Positions 8,441 to 17,168 of a DNA stretch of 64,000 nucleotides are shown in pieces (position 1 is the stretch's first letter; each line of letters begins with the position of its first letter). Below the pieces are notes generated by a model. That model saw only the letters and a program-made list of their open reading frames with translations. It ran no database searches and was not told the DNA's origin. Made by a program: the position numbers and the translations under genes. The stretch comes from Silvimonas iriomotensis (lineage in GTDB: Bacteria > Pseudomonadota > Gammaproteobacteria > Burkholderiales > Chitinibacteraceae), in contig NZ_BMLX01000003.1 in assembly GCF_014645535.1 (NCBI RefSeq), forward strand, positions 463,378 through 527,377, written 5' to 3'.

Positions 8441-9526
8441 TCATTTGGCGGCCAGTTTGCGGCCGCTGTTGTCCAGCGCCGGCCAGAACCCGGTGAGCTG
8501 GGACTGTTGCAGCGCGGCGGCCAGGAACGAGCTATCGGCCCACTGTTTGACGTCGACACGTGCGCGCGCCAGTTTCAGGCGGTACGCGTCATCGGCCACG
8601 CCCTGATACAACGACAGCGCGTAATCGGTCAGCAGCGGGCTGGATTGCAGCAAGACATCCTCGCCGTCCTGATCTTCATGCAGGGTTTTTTCCGGGAAGC
8701 CCATTCTGGCGGCAAGGCTGATGGCGGCGTTGGTATTGGCCGGATCAGCCAGCCAGCGGTTGGCCGGCAAGATGGCCTTCAACAGGCGCGTGGTGGTTTG
8801 CGGATATTTGCGGGCAAAGTCATCCGTCACCAGCACGCCGGAATTGCATGCAAAAGCCGCATTGTCGTGATCGCTGAACACAATGCGCGCCAGGCCTTTA
8901 TCCTTGAGCGGCAGAATCTGCACCCACGAGAACACCGCATCAATCGAGCGGCTGGTCAGCGCCGGCGCAATGCCTTCTACTGACAAATTCACCACGCGGA
9001 TATCCCGCTCGGTCAGGCCATTGGCGGCCAGGATGCGGTTGATGGGCGTCTGGATATTGGTGCCGATGGAGAACCCGACGCGCTTGCCCTTGAGGTCTTT
9101 CACACTCTTGATGGGCGAATCTGGCGGCACGGCCAGGTAAACGTGCTGACGGGTGCCAGAGAGCGCAATCAGCCGGGTATTAAGGCCACCGGCCTTGCCG
9201 ACCAGCGAGGGCAGATCGCCCTGGAATGCAAAATCCAGCTGCTTGTTGGTGAGTGCTTCATTTACGGCCGGGCCGGCACCGCGGAAAAACACCCAGTCGA
9301 TCTTTACGTTGTCTTTCTTGAACTCTTCTTCGATCAGGCCGCGCGTATACGCCACGCCGATCGGGCCGACGGTGAAGGCCGGCGGGTTGCCGGTTTTGGG
9401 TGTCGCCACGCCAATGTGAATGACAGTGGGCGGGGTTTCGGCCGATGCGCCGGTGGCCAGGCCAAATGCCGCCACCGCCAGGGTGAGGCGTGCCAGCGGG
9501 CCACGCAAAGATAAAAGGCTGAACAT
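8441..9526 (-). CDS. Periplasmic substrate-binding protein, SsuA/NrtA/TauA family
   Basis: The 361-residue protein has a Sec signal peptide ending near ..GASA. A mature NMT1/SsuA-like fold follows: an IHIGVATPKTG strand, the FFRGAGPAVNEAL motif and DFAFQGDLPSLVG, where the binding site of this family lies. It should capture an oxyanion or aliphatic sulfonate for the permeases next to it. It is clearly related to but divergent from the second binding protein at 11306; both share the GAGPAVNE and GDLP segments. The stop codon overlaps the first possible start of the downstream permease, indicating translational coupling. Confidence 0.87.
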   Translation of the reverse strand: MFSLLSLRGPLARLTLAVAAFGLATGASAETPPTVIHIGVATPKTGNPPAFTVGPIGVAYTRGLIEEEFKKDNVKIDWVFFRGAGPAVNEALTNKQLDFAFQGDLPSLVGKAGGLNTRLIALSGTRQHVYLAVPPDSPIKSVKDLKGKRVGFSIGTNIQTPINRILAANGLTERDIRVVNLSVEGIAPALTSRSIDAVFSWVQILPLKDKGLARIVFSDHDNAAFACNSGVLVTDDFARKYPQTTTRLLKAILPANRWLADPANTNAAISLAARMGFPEKTLHEDQDGEDVLLQSSPLLTDYALSLYQGVADDAYRLKLARARVDVKQWADSSFLAAALQQSQLTGFWPALDNSGRKLAAK

Positions 9527-9605
9527 GGGCAGGTCCTCAGTGGTTCAAGTGGATGTGGTTGTGGATGTTGTTTTGGGTTTGTTTTGCGGTTTGTTTCTGG
9601 CTGGA

Positions 9606-10397
9606 TCAGTGCGTCGGGCCGCGCCAGACCAGCAAGCGCGCTTCCAGCCCTTGCGCCAGGCGGTTCAGCGCGTAACCGGTCAGGCCGATCACCAGCATGC
9701 CGACGATGATCACGTCGACCCGGAACGCCGCCCGGCCGCGGATCACCGTCGCGCCGACACCGGTGGCATCAAAACTGGGCAGCAAGAACTCGGCGCCGAT
9801 GGTGGCCAGCCAGGCATAGATCAGCGCCAGGTTCAGCCCGGTCAGTATCTGCGGTGACGCGGCCGGCAACACCAGACGCACAAGGCGCTGCCAGCGGCTG
9901 AAGCCATACACGCGGGCGACTTCAAACTGCGCTTGGCTCACGCTGCGAATCCCTTCATGCGTGGACAGCACCACCGGGTAAAACGCCGCCACCGCAATGA
10001 ACAACACGCGCGCCTGATCGGTGTAACCCAGCCAGATCGAGATCAACGGAATCCACGCAAACAGGCTGATCTGCCGCAGCGTGTGAAAGGTCGGGCCCAG
10101 CAAGCGATCGGCCCAGCGGGATAAACCCAGCAAGGTGCCAAAGGCGATGCCCGCCAGGCTGCCCAGCACAAAGCCGGACAGATCCCGCGCCAGGCTGGCG
10201 GCCAGCGCATGCGCAAAACCGTTGGCGGTGATCTCTTGCCAGCCGGCTTGCAGCACGGCCCACGGGCTGACGATCAACCGCGTGTTCACCCAGCCGACGC
10301 TGGCGGCCACTTGCCACAGCGCCACAAACAGCAGCGGGAAAACCAGGCCGCGCCAGTCGCGTTGCCAGAGCGCAGGGCGATGAGAAGAAGTGGACAT
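9606..10397 (-). CDS. ABC transporter permease (SsuC/TauC-like), pair B
   Basis: A 263-residue inner-membrane permease with an EAA-type loop (QFEVARVYGFSRWQRL). AAGGAG precedes the ATG. It is 10 nt from the upstream permease (10408) and 79 nt from the downstream binding protein. With the permease at 10408 it forms a second heterodimer in the operon. Overall similarity to the permeases at 6771 and 7581 suggests that the permease-permease-binding-protein block arose by duplication. Confidence 0.88.
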   Translation of the reverse strand: MSTSSHRPALWQRDWRGLVFPLLFVALWQVAASVGWVNTRLIVSPWAVLQAGWQEITANGFAHALAASLARDLSGFVLGSLAGIAFGTLLGLSRWADRLLGPTFHTLRQISLFAWIPLISIWLGYTDQARVLFIAVAAFYPVVLSTHEGIRSVSQAQFEVARVYGFSRWQRLVRLVLPAASPQILTGLNLALIYAWLATIGAEFLLPSFDATGVGATVIRGRAAFRVDVIIVGMLVIGLTGYALNRLAQGLEARLLVWRGPTH

Positions 10398-10407
10398 GGT
10401 TTTCTCC

Positions 10408-11250
10408 TTAAAACGCGTTACGACGCCAGCGTTGCAGGCGCTGTTCGATCAACGCCAGCAAGCGATCCAGCACCACGCCGACGATGCCGATCAGGATCAT
10501 GGCGACGACGACGAGATCCAGTTGCAGCAACTGGCGGCCCCACACCATCAGGTATCCCACGCCTTCGCCCGCCGCCAGCAACTCGACAAACACCAGGGCC
10601 AGCCATGCCTGCATCACGGCCTGGCGCAGGCCGTTAAACAGCGTGGGCAATGCGCTGGGCAGCACCACACGCGTGATCACCTGGGGCAGGCTGAAGCGGT
10701 AAACCCGCGCGACATCCAGCAAAGGGCGTGGTACCTGGGCGATCCCTTTGGTGGTCTGCACGGTGACGGGCACGATCACGGCCAGCGAAATCGCCAGCAC
10801 TTTCAGCGGCTCGCCAATGCCGACGAAGATGATCAGCAGCGGAATCCAGCCAATCACCGGAAACTGCGCCACCACTTCAAATGTCGGGTACAGATACGCA
10901 CGGGCGCGGCGGGAGAACCCGAACAGCACGCCCAGCACCAGGCCCGCGCCGCCGCCCAGCAGCAAGCTCCAGCCCACACGTTTGAGGCTGATCACAAGGT
11001 TGCTGGTCAGGTCGCCGCTTTGCCACAGATCGATGAACGAGGCGTAAACCAGCGCCGGCGAGGGCAGCAATTGCACCGGCAGCCAGTGCGCGCTGGCGGC
11101 GTGTTGCCACAGGGCCAGCAGCAGCAAGGGCACAATCGCGCCTGCCAGCACATGACTGGCTTTGACCAGCACGCCCGCCAGCCGGGAGGCACCCGGGGCG
11201 GGGCGGGCAGGGGCCGCCAGGATGACGGCGGTAGAACTGTCTGCAGACAT
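10408..11250 (-). CDS. ABC transporter permease (SsuC/TauC-like), pair B, second subunit
   Basis: The frame is open to 11406, but that start would lie inside the upstream binding-protein gene. ATG 11250 has GGAG 8 nt upstream and yields a normal 280-residue permease beginning MSADSSTAV, so it is chosen. About six hydrophobic segments and the EAA loop (LLDVARVYRFSLPQVI) are visible. It pairs with the permease at 9606. Confidence 0.87.
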   Translation of the reverse strand: MSADSSTAVILAAPARPAPGASRLAGVLVKASHVLAGAIVPLLLLALWQHAASAHWLPVQLLPSPALVYASFIDLWQSGDLTSNLVISLKRVGWSLLLGGGAGLVLGVLFGFSRRARAYLYPTFEVVAQFPVIGWIPLLIIFVGIGEPLKVLAISLAVIVPVTVQTTKGIAQVPRPLLDVARVYRFSLPQVITRVVLPSALPTLFNGLRQAVMQAWLALVFVELLAAGEGVGYLMVWGRQLLQLDLVVVAMILIGIVGVVLDRLLALIEQRLQRWRRNAF

Positions 11251-11305
11251 GAACGCAACTCCGGTCAGTGCCCGCCACCAGACCGTGATGGCGGGCTGGC
11301 TATGG

Positions 11306-12370
11306 TTACTTCTTGATATTGCCGTTGGCGTCGTATTCGTCCCAGAAGTGCTCAAGATGCTGCTCTTTGAGCGCCGTTTGCAGGTACTTGGGTTCAATCC
11401 AGCCATCCAGGCTGACGTCGTGGCGGATCAGCTTGTAGCGTTTGGCTTCGTTCACCGATTTTTGCAGCGTGGCGCGGTAGTAATCGTCCAGCAGCGGGTT
11501 GTTGACTTCCTTGAGCTGATACCCCTGATAGTTCTTCAGGTAGTCGCCATAACCGGTGTTACCCGACTGCGCCCACTGGTGAAACAGCTTGTCGCGGTTG
11601 GCTTCATCGGCTGTCCACTGCGCGGTTTTCACCAGCACGTTCACCACGCGCTGCACGATCTGCGGGTACTTCTTTTCAAAATCCGTGGTGACCCAGAACG
11701 TCCCGACCGAGGTGATTTTGGGATCGCGCTGGATGGTGACCAACCGTTTGGCGATACCGCGTGCTTCCAGATCCCACGGCGAAATGATGGTGCCGTCGAT
11801 AGTCTTGGTCGCCAGCGAGGCCTTCTGGTTGTCGGCGTTCTGGGTGAGGATGGTGAAGTCTTTCTCGGTCAGGCCGTTGGCTTCCAGCACGCGGTCCAGC
11901 ACCAGCTGGTTGGCTGTGCCCTTGAAGGTCGACAGCGTCTTGCCTTTGAGGTCTTGCAGGGTTTTGGCCTGGCTATCTACCGGCGTGACCACGTAGGTCG
12001 GGCCAAAGCGCGCCACGCCCAGAATGATGTGGTGAGAGATACCGGTAGAGCGGCCCACGATCAGCGGCAAGTCGCCGTGGTAGGCAAAATCCACCAGGCC
12101 GTTGGCGGCTTGTTCATTCACGGCCGGGCCGGCGCCGGGGAAGAACGTCCATTGCACCTTGATGCCGTCCGCCTTGAATTCTTTTTCCAGCGCCGAGAGG
12201 TAATTGGCCGACGCAATGAAGTTGGTATCGCCCAGCGGCCGGCCACCGGTTCCCGCACCCGGGTAGGCAATGCGGATCACGGTCGGTTTGTCTTCGGCAT
12301 GGGCCGGTGTGGTCAGGGTCAATGTGGCCAGCGCCAGGGCGGCCAGGGTGCGCAAAAAGTGCTGTTTCAT
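11306..12370 (-). CDS. Periplasmic substrate-binding protein, SsuA/NrtA/TauA family (second)
   Basis: The 354-residue protein has a signal peptide cleaved near ..TPAHA. The SsuA-like motifs FFPGAGPAVNEQ and DFAYHGDLPLIVG correspond to those in the paralogue at 8441. The two proteins probably give the system two substrate ranges. It lies between the porin gene and permease pair B. The insertion IRIAYPGAGTGGRPLGD near the mature N-terminus differs from the paralogue and lies where the ligand loop of these proteins is found. Confidence 0.87.
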   Translation of the reverse strand: MKQHFLRTLAALALATLTLTTPAHAEDKPTVIRIAYPGAGTGGRPLGDTNFIASANYLSALEKEFKADGIKVQWTFFPGAGPAVNEQAANGLVDFAYHGDLPLIVGRSTGISHHIILGVARFGPTYVVTPVDSQAKTLQDLKGKTLSTFKGTANQLVLDRVLEANGLTEKDFTILTQNADNQKASLATKTIDGTIISPWDLEARGIAKRLVTIQRDPKITSVGTFWVTTDFEKKYPQIVQRVVNVLVKTAQWTADEANRDKLFHQWAQSGNTGYGDYLKNYQGYQLKEVNNPLLDDYYRATLQKSVNEAKRYKLIRHDVSLDGWIEPKYLQTALKEQHLEHFWDEYDANGNIKK

Positions 12371-12409
12371 GATGTGTCCTGTGGTTTGCGGTTTTTGTTA
12401 TGCGCTCGA

Positions 12410-13909
12410 TCAGAAGCCGAACTGGAACTGCGCCAGCAATTCAGAGATGTCTGACTTGGTGGCCGGGTTGGCGACGGCCGCGTTCTCGTACAGATAGCGG
12501 TTGAAGTTGAGCTGGAACTTGGTGGTCTGGGCGAAGAACACATTCAGGCCCAGCGTGGCGATGGTCGACTTGGCGCTCTTGGCCTCTGACAACGACGTGT
12601 TGGGGTTCCATTGGTCCCAGCGGGCAAATGCCTGGTAGGACTTGGGCCAGTAATCGTCGTACTTGGCCTGGCTCTTGGAGCTGTTGAGGAACTGTTCGCC
12701 CCACGTATAGAACGCGGTGAAGGTATTGCTGGTGCCCTTCACGCCCGGTGTGCCGACGCCGCTGATGGCGTCTTTGTTGCGGGCCTGCACGTATTCATAG
12801 GTCGCGCCAAACGGGAAGTGGTTGTAGTACACATCCACGCCGTAGAAGTGGTCGTATCCCAGCGGGTTCACGGTGGTCGAACCATTCACCAGGCTCAGCC
12901 CGCCCTGGTAGTACGAGGCGCCAATCTTCAGCTCGCGCAGCCAGCTGGTGTAATCCACCGGCAGCGTATAGGTGGCGCGGGCCACAAAGCCCTTGTTGTT
13001 ATTGTTGTCCTGCACGTTGGGGCCGCTGCCGTTCACCACGCCGATGGCGTACTCAAACAAGGGCGCGCGGTAGTTGGAGGAATAATCCACATTGGGCGAG
13101 TAATCGCCCCGCGCGATCAGGCCGATCTGGCGGAACCCAAGGCCCGTGCCATTGAGGAACTGCGCGTTGTTGATGACCGGACGCAGCGATTCATCTGTCT
13201 GGATTTCCAGACCGAACGGCATCAGTTGCTGACCCAGGGTCAGGTTGAAGATCGGGTTTTCCAGATCGCCGCCGCTGGGGACGGGGCTATAGCGCAGATA
13301 GGCATCCTGCACGTTGAAATAGTTGTTGGCCGACGGGGGCGAGCTTTGCGCGTAGCCCAGCTGCAGGCGGTAATCCAGGTTGCGGCCTTCCTTGTAATCC
13401 TTGTACAGACTGCCCGAGAACGACACCAAAGCCAGCGGGATGCTGAAGCCGGAATTGCGCGGGCTGGAGGGCGACGCCGCGCCACCGCTCACCGATGGCG
13501 TTTCAGCGGCGTAACGGGCCTGGATCGTGCCGTTGATATTGGTATTGCGCAGCGTCAGCGCCTGGCCGGTGTCGTGATCGTGCTGCTGTTGGTACTTGTA
13601 GTTTTCCAGGTCCGCGCGCAGGCCGTCGATATCCTGGCGGGTGGCCACCTGGCTGGCCGGATCGGCCTCGGCGCTGGCGGCCGGTACACCATCCGTGGCG
13701 GCGACAGCGGCGGGAGCAGGTGTTGGTGTGGTGGTGGCGGTTTTCTGTGCCTGCAGTTGCTGCTTGAGGCTGTCTACCGCCGCTTGCAGCGCTTCAATCT
13801 TTTTTTCCAGCTCTTCAGTGCTGGGTGCGGCGGCGTGGCTGGTGCCGGCCAGGGCCAGCAAGCTGGCGCCGACCACCAGTTTTTTCCGGTGTTTTTTTGA
13901 TAATTGCAT
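12410..13909 (-). CDS. Outer-membrane porin with N-terminal coiled coil
   Basis: The 499-residue protein has a signal peptide ending near ..GTSHA, then a short heptad-rich coiled coil (about residues 30-55), a Pro/Thr/Ala-rich linker, and a long C-terminal part with alternating hydrophobic residues ending in Phe (..FQFGF), the usual terminal signature of outer-membrane barrels. It resembles OprP/OprO-like or coiled-coil-anchored porins. As first gene of the operon it probably provides outer-membrane passage for the ABC substrates. The sigma-54 site at 14097-14112 lies upstream, leaving a leader of about 175 nt. Confidence 0.82.
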   Translation of the reverse strand: MQLSKKHRKKLVVGASLLALAGTSHAAAPSTEELEKKIEALQAAVDSLKQQLQAQKTATTTPTPAPAAVAATDGVPAASAEADPASQVATRQDIDGLRADLENYKYQQQHDHDTGQALTLRNTNINGTIQARYAAETPSVSGGAASPSSPRNSGFSIPLALVSFSGSLYKDYKEGRNLDYRLQLGYAQSSPPSANNYFNVQDAYLRYSPVPSGGDLENPIFNLTLGQQLMPFGLEIQTDESLRPVINNAQFLNGTGLGFRQIGLIARGDYSPNVDYSSNYRAPLFEYAIGVVNGSGPNVQDNNNNKGFVARATYTLPVDYTSWLRELKIGASYYQGGLSLVNGSTTVNPLGYDHFYGVDVYYNHFPFGATYEYVQARNKDAISGVGTPGVKGTSNTFTAFYTWGEQFLNSSKSQAKYDDYWPKSYQAFARWDQWNPNTSLSEAKSAKSTIATLGLNVFFAQTTKFQLNFNRYLYENAAVANPATKSDISELLAQFQFGF

Positions 13910-14096
13910 GCTCAGCGTATCCCTTGATCAAGTCAGTGCGGCGGTGCTGGCCGCGTAATGTTGGTGTTGTGTCTGGTTTGCCTGTCTTGCGGTGACATGA
14001 GGCAAAAAGCCTTGCTGGACTACAGTGAGTCGGGGTGGTCCATAACGGCATGGCGATCTCCGGAGGTGCACCGCAGGGGCGGGTGGAGTCCTTATA

Positions 14097-14112
14097 AGCA
14101 GAACTCGTGCCA
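14097..14112 (-). promoter_or_regulatory. Sigma-54 promoter for the porin-ABC operon
   Basis: Read on the minus strand the site is TGGCACGAGTTCTGCT, with all seven -24 bases, four of five -12 bases and exactly 10 nt between GG and GC. The predicted start is near 14086. The region up to the divergent site at 14274 has dyads (AGCGC-N5-GCGCT at 14162-14176 and CAAAC-A-GTTTG at 14186-14196) that are candidate activator sites. Confidence 0.72.
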
Positions 14113-14273
14113 GACGATGTTTTTTAGAAATATATGGAATAAAACAGACAGGGCGCGGGATAGCGCGAAATGCGCTGTGGCAAATCAAACAGTTTGTGGC
14201 GAAGGCTGCAGGGTTCTTCACAGCCCACACGCAAAACCGGGTGGAGAAGCACGCCAGATGCGGCCTGGCGGCC

Positions 14274-14289
14274 TGGAATGGTCATTGCT
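14274..14289 (+). promoter_or_regulatory. Sigma-54-like promoter for the reductase gene
   Basis: TGGAATGGTCATTGCT has a perfect -12 TTGCT and a weaker -24 (TGGAATG), with exactly 10 nt between GG (14275-14276) and GC (14287-14288). The predicted start is about 25 nt before ATG 14325. It is back to back with the stronger site at 14097-14112. Confidence 0.55.
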
Positions 14290-14324
14290 CTGTAACGACG
14301 GACTATTCCCCCGCTGGAGTTCAC

Positions 14325-15140
14325 ATGAGCCATACCTTGTTGCAGGCGCGTTATGGCAGCGCCCAAACCCCGATCGCAGCAGCACCGCTGAATGCCACGC
14401 TGCACACCTTGCTGGCCCATCGTTCAGTGCGCGCGTTTTTGCCTGACCCGGTCAGCGCGGAAACGCTGAGCGTGTTGATTGCCGCCGCGCAATCGGCCGC
14501 GACTTCATCCAACCTGCAGGCCTGGAGCGTGGTGGCGGTGCAAAACCCGGAACGCAAAGCGCGGCTGGCGGCGCTGGCCGCCAACCAGGCACATATCAAG
14601 GAAGCGCCGCTGTTGCTGGTGTTTCTGGCTGATCTGTCCCGGCTTGAACGCACGGCAGGCCGGCAGCAACACAGCGTGGATGGCTTGCAGTATCTGGAGT
14701 CCTTTGTGTTGGCCGCCATTGACGCTGCCTTGGCCGCGCAGAACGTGGTCTCGGCGGCCGAGTCTCTGGGGCTGGGCACCGTGTATATCGGCGCGATCCG
14801 CAATCAGCCTGAAGCGGTTGCCGCAGAGCTCAATTTGCCCGGCCAGGTGTTTCCGGTGTTCGGGCTGGTGGTAGGAACGCCCGATCCCGCCCGGCCGGCG
14901 TCAGTCAAACCCCGCCTGCCGCAAAGCGTGGTGCTGCATCACGAGCAATACGAAAGCGCACCGGAAGCCGCGGCCATCGCCGGTTACGATGAAATCCTCA
15001 AAGCCTTTTACGCCAGCCAGGGGCTGCCGCCGGTACCGTGGTCGCAGCATGTGCTGGGCCGGGTGAAAGACGCTGCCGCGCTCAATGGGCGTGATCGACT
15101 GGCGCAAGCGGCCAGAACACTGGGCTTTGGCCTGGTTTGA
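14325..15140 (+). CDS. NfsA-like nitroreductase-family flavin oxidoreductase
   Basis: A 271-residue NADPH-dependent oxidoreductase of the NfsA/Frp group. The FMN-binding HRSVRAFLPDPV segment and the AAQSAATSSNLQAWS segment are near the N-terminus, and a GTVYIGAIRN-type stretch is central. These proteins transfer electrons from NADPH to FMN or nitro compounds. ATG 14325 is chosen because GGAG sits about 5 nt upstream, although the frame is open from 14196. The sigma-54-like promoter and position in the organosulfur locus suggest that it could reduce FMN for the monooxygenase at 2089. The methyltransferase follows after 13 nt. Confidence 0.85.
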   Translation: MSHTLLQARYGSAQTPIAAAPLNATLHTLLAHRSVRAFLPDPVSAETLSVLIAAAQSAATSSNLQAWSVVAVQNPERKARLAALAANQAHIKEAPLLLVFLADLSRLERTAGRQQHSVDGLQYLESFVLAAIDAALAAQNVVSAAESLGLGTVYIGAIRNQPEAVAAELNLPGQVFPVFGLVVGTPDPARPASVKPRLPQSVVLHHEQYESAPEAAAIAGYDEILKAFYASQGLPPVPWSQHVLGRVKDAAALNGRDRLAQAARTLGFGLV

Positions 15141-15153
15141 GGAGGGAAACCAC

Positions 15154-15960
15154 ATGACCAGCCTGACCCTGGATACGCCGGCACTGGCGCAGCAATACGA
15201 TGAAATCAGCGATCCGCAATACGAGCACGGCCAGTTTTTGCTGCAGGCGCTCTCGCTCAAGGCGGGTGACCAGCTGCTGGATATTGGCGCCGGCACCGGC
15301 CGCCTGAGCGAACTGGCCGCGCGCCATCATGTCGGCCCGCACGGCCAGGTCACCGCGCTGGAGCCACTTCCGCTACGTGTCGAGATCGCCCGCAAGCGCG
15401 CCTCGGCCAATCACACGGCGGAAGTCGGCCAGGGCGAAGACCTGAGCCGCTATGCCGATGGCCAGTTTGACGCGGTGATCCTCAACAGTGTCTATCACTG
15501 GCTGCCCGACAAAGCCCGCGTGCTGGCCGAGGCATTCCGTGTGCTCAAGCCCGGCGGCCGTATTGGCATTAGCTCCGCCGCGCGTGAACGCCCGCACGAC
15601 ATCCAGCAGATCATCAGCCGCGCACTGGGCCAGAACGGCCTTGGCCGCGGTCATGCCATTGGCAGCACGCCTTACAAAGTCAGCTTTGCAGAACTGGCAA
15701 AGCAACTGGAGCACGCCGGGTTTCTGGTCGACGAAATCCGTATCCGGCGCTTTGCCGACCGCTTTCCCAACACCCAGGCCGCGCTGGATTTCTCGGCCGC
15801 CAGTTCGTTCGGCAACTTCCTGAACGAGTTCCTGCCGGACGTGCGCAGCAGCTTGCTGGCCGATATCCACCACGCCCTGGCGCAATACCGGCAAGCGGAC
15901 GGATCGTTGCTGCTGTACCGCAACCTGCTGTTTGCCGTGGGGAAAAAACCGAACGCCTGA
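15154..15960 (+). CDS. Class I SAM-dependent methyltransferase
   Basis: The 268-residue protein carries the glycine-rich SAM motif LLDIGAGTGR at 41-50, a following acidic residue in ALEPLPL, and NSVYHWLPD and LKPGGRIGIS in the positions of motifs II and III. A strong GGAGGGA site is 7 nt before ATG 15154, directly after the reductase stop, so the two genes are cotranscribed. The UbiE/arsenite-methyltransferase-like fold does not reveal the substrate. Methyl transfer to a sulfur compound is possible from context but unproven. Confidence 0.82.
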   Translation: MTSLTLDTPALAQQYDEISDPQYEHGQFLLQALSLKAGDQLLDIGAGTGRLSELAARHHVGPHGQVTALEPLPLRVEIARKRASANHTAEVGQGEDLSRYADGQFDAVILNSVYHWLPDKARVLAEAFRVLKPGGRIGISSAARERPHDIQQIISRALGQNGLGRGHAIGSTPYKVSFAELAKQLEHAGFLVDEIRIRRFADRFPNTQAALDFSAASSFGNFLNEFLPDVRSSLLADIHHALAQYRQADGSLLLYRNLLFAVGKKPNA

Positions 15961-15972
15961 TGGCGCAACCCA

Positions 15973-16004
15973 AAGCCCGCGCTGGCGCCGGCCAGGGCGG
16001 GCTT
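15973..16004. other. GC-rich inverted repeat between convergent genes
   Basis: AAGCCCGC (15973-15980) pairs with GCGGGCTT (15997-16004), with a smaller dyad in the loop. There is no T-run, so it is at best a weak or Rho-assisted terminator between the methyltransferase and the CAP-domain gene. Confidence 0.35.
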
Positions 16005-16133
16005 GATGGCAATGATCTTGTGTCTGGCAGAGGGCCAGGTGTTGCCCCTGCGCGGAGGTCAAACCGCGACAACCAGCATGGGGTCTGGCCGTCGCGGCTG
16101 TCTTCCTCCTCCCCTTGCGCCCCGCCTCCCGCA

Positions 16134-17168
16134 TCACGGTGATACGAAGGTCACCGTATAACTGAATGACCGGTCCACCCCGCCGATCATCACGTGATTG
16201 ATGGTGACGTTGAGCCGGGTGTCGTTCGGGTTGCGATCCCAGCTGCTGCCGTTGATGGTCCAGCCGAGGGTGTCATCGGCGTAGCCCCGATCCAGTTCGC
16301 CCACGCCAGACACGGCCACGGCGTTGCCGGCGTCGTCCGTCATGCTGACGGTGGCCGCTGAAAAATCCGCATCCGGATACGAGAACGACCACTGCATGCT
16401 GGCAGGTTCAAAAATATGCTCGTCACGCGGGACATAACCCGGTGGCGGCCAGGCAATGCCGTTGGCCGGGGTGTACGCCGGGCCATCATTGCCGACCACC
16501 CACAGCGCGTCGGCGCGCGGGGTATCGCCGCTGCCCACGACGGCCAGGCGCGAATACAGCACCCAGCGCCGGTGCCCCAGCGTGGTAATGCCCACATCTG
16601 TTACATACAGGCGGATACCGCCAATGCCCTGATTGAGCCAGGGCGTCCCCAGCGAGAGGTCCGAACTGCCCGCCGCAGTGGCGCCCGCGGTGGTGTAACA
16701 GGCCCACGATGCTGGCGGGTTGTGATCCAGCGTGTTGTTGGCATCCATCATCAGCGCGGCCTGCTGGGCTTGCGCCGAGAGATCCAGCGACAGCGTGACA
16801 TTCCCCGGCAGCCCGGCCATGGCCCGGTAGTAGTTCACGAGGCGCACCACGGCGTTCTTGTAGGCCAGCGGGGTATCACCGGCATTGCACTGGCTCACAT
16901 TGCCGGTCCAGGAAAACGGCGTGGCCTGCAGGGACAGAAAATCGTTGTTGTAATGCGTCATGACTTCGGCGCGGTTGCTGGTGTCGATCGGCGCAAACGC
17001 GGTGCCGCTGGCCACGGTGCTGGTCGGTGCGGCCGTGTTGGCGTTGCTGGCCGGATCGCCGCTGCCGTCACCCCCGCCGCAGGCCACCAGCAGGCCACAC
17101 AGCCCCACGAGGGCAGGCAGGCGACAACCTGTACGCATAGAAGGCAGATTCAAGGGTGCCTCCATCAT
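16134..17168 (-). CDS. CAP-domain (SCP/PR-1-like) lipoprotein
   Basis: The 344-residue protein has a lipoprotein signal (GLLVAC, Cys30) followed by a Gly/Ser/Thr-rich linker. The body fits the CAP superfamily: VRLVNYYRAMAGLPGNV at the first helix, LSAQAQQAALMMDAN, a LDHNPP segment, and a TLGHRRWVL segment like the conserved CAP His region. A C-terminal beta-rich extension (about 250-344) has Ig-like character. Bacterial CAP proteins are secreted or envelope-bound, but their activity is generally unknown. The start may instead be Met11 (17138), which gives a shorter signal peptide; neither start has a clear RBS. Confidence 0.72.
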   Translation of the reverse strand: MMEAPLNLPSMRTGCRLPALVGLCGLLVACGGGDGSGDPASNANTAAPTSTVASGTAFAPIDTSNRAEVMTHYNNDFLSLQATPFSWTGNVSQCNAGDTPLAYKNAVVRLVNYYRAMAGLPGNVTLSLDLSAQAQQAALMMDANNTLDHNPPASWACYTTAGATAAGSSDLSLGTPWLNQGIGGIRLYVTDVGITTLGHRRWVLYSRLAVVGSGDTPRADALWVVGNDGPAYTPANGIAWPPPGYVPRDEHIFEPASMQWSFSYPDADFSAATVSMTDDAGNAVAVSGVGELDRGYADDTLGWTINGSSWDRNPNDTRLNVTINHVMIGGVDRSFSYTVTFVSP

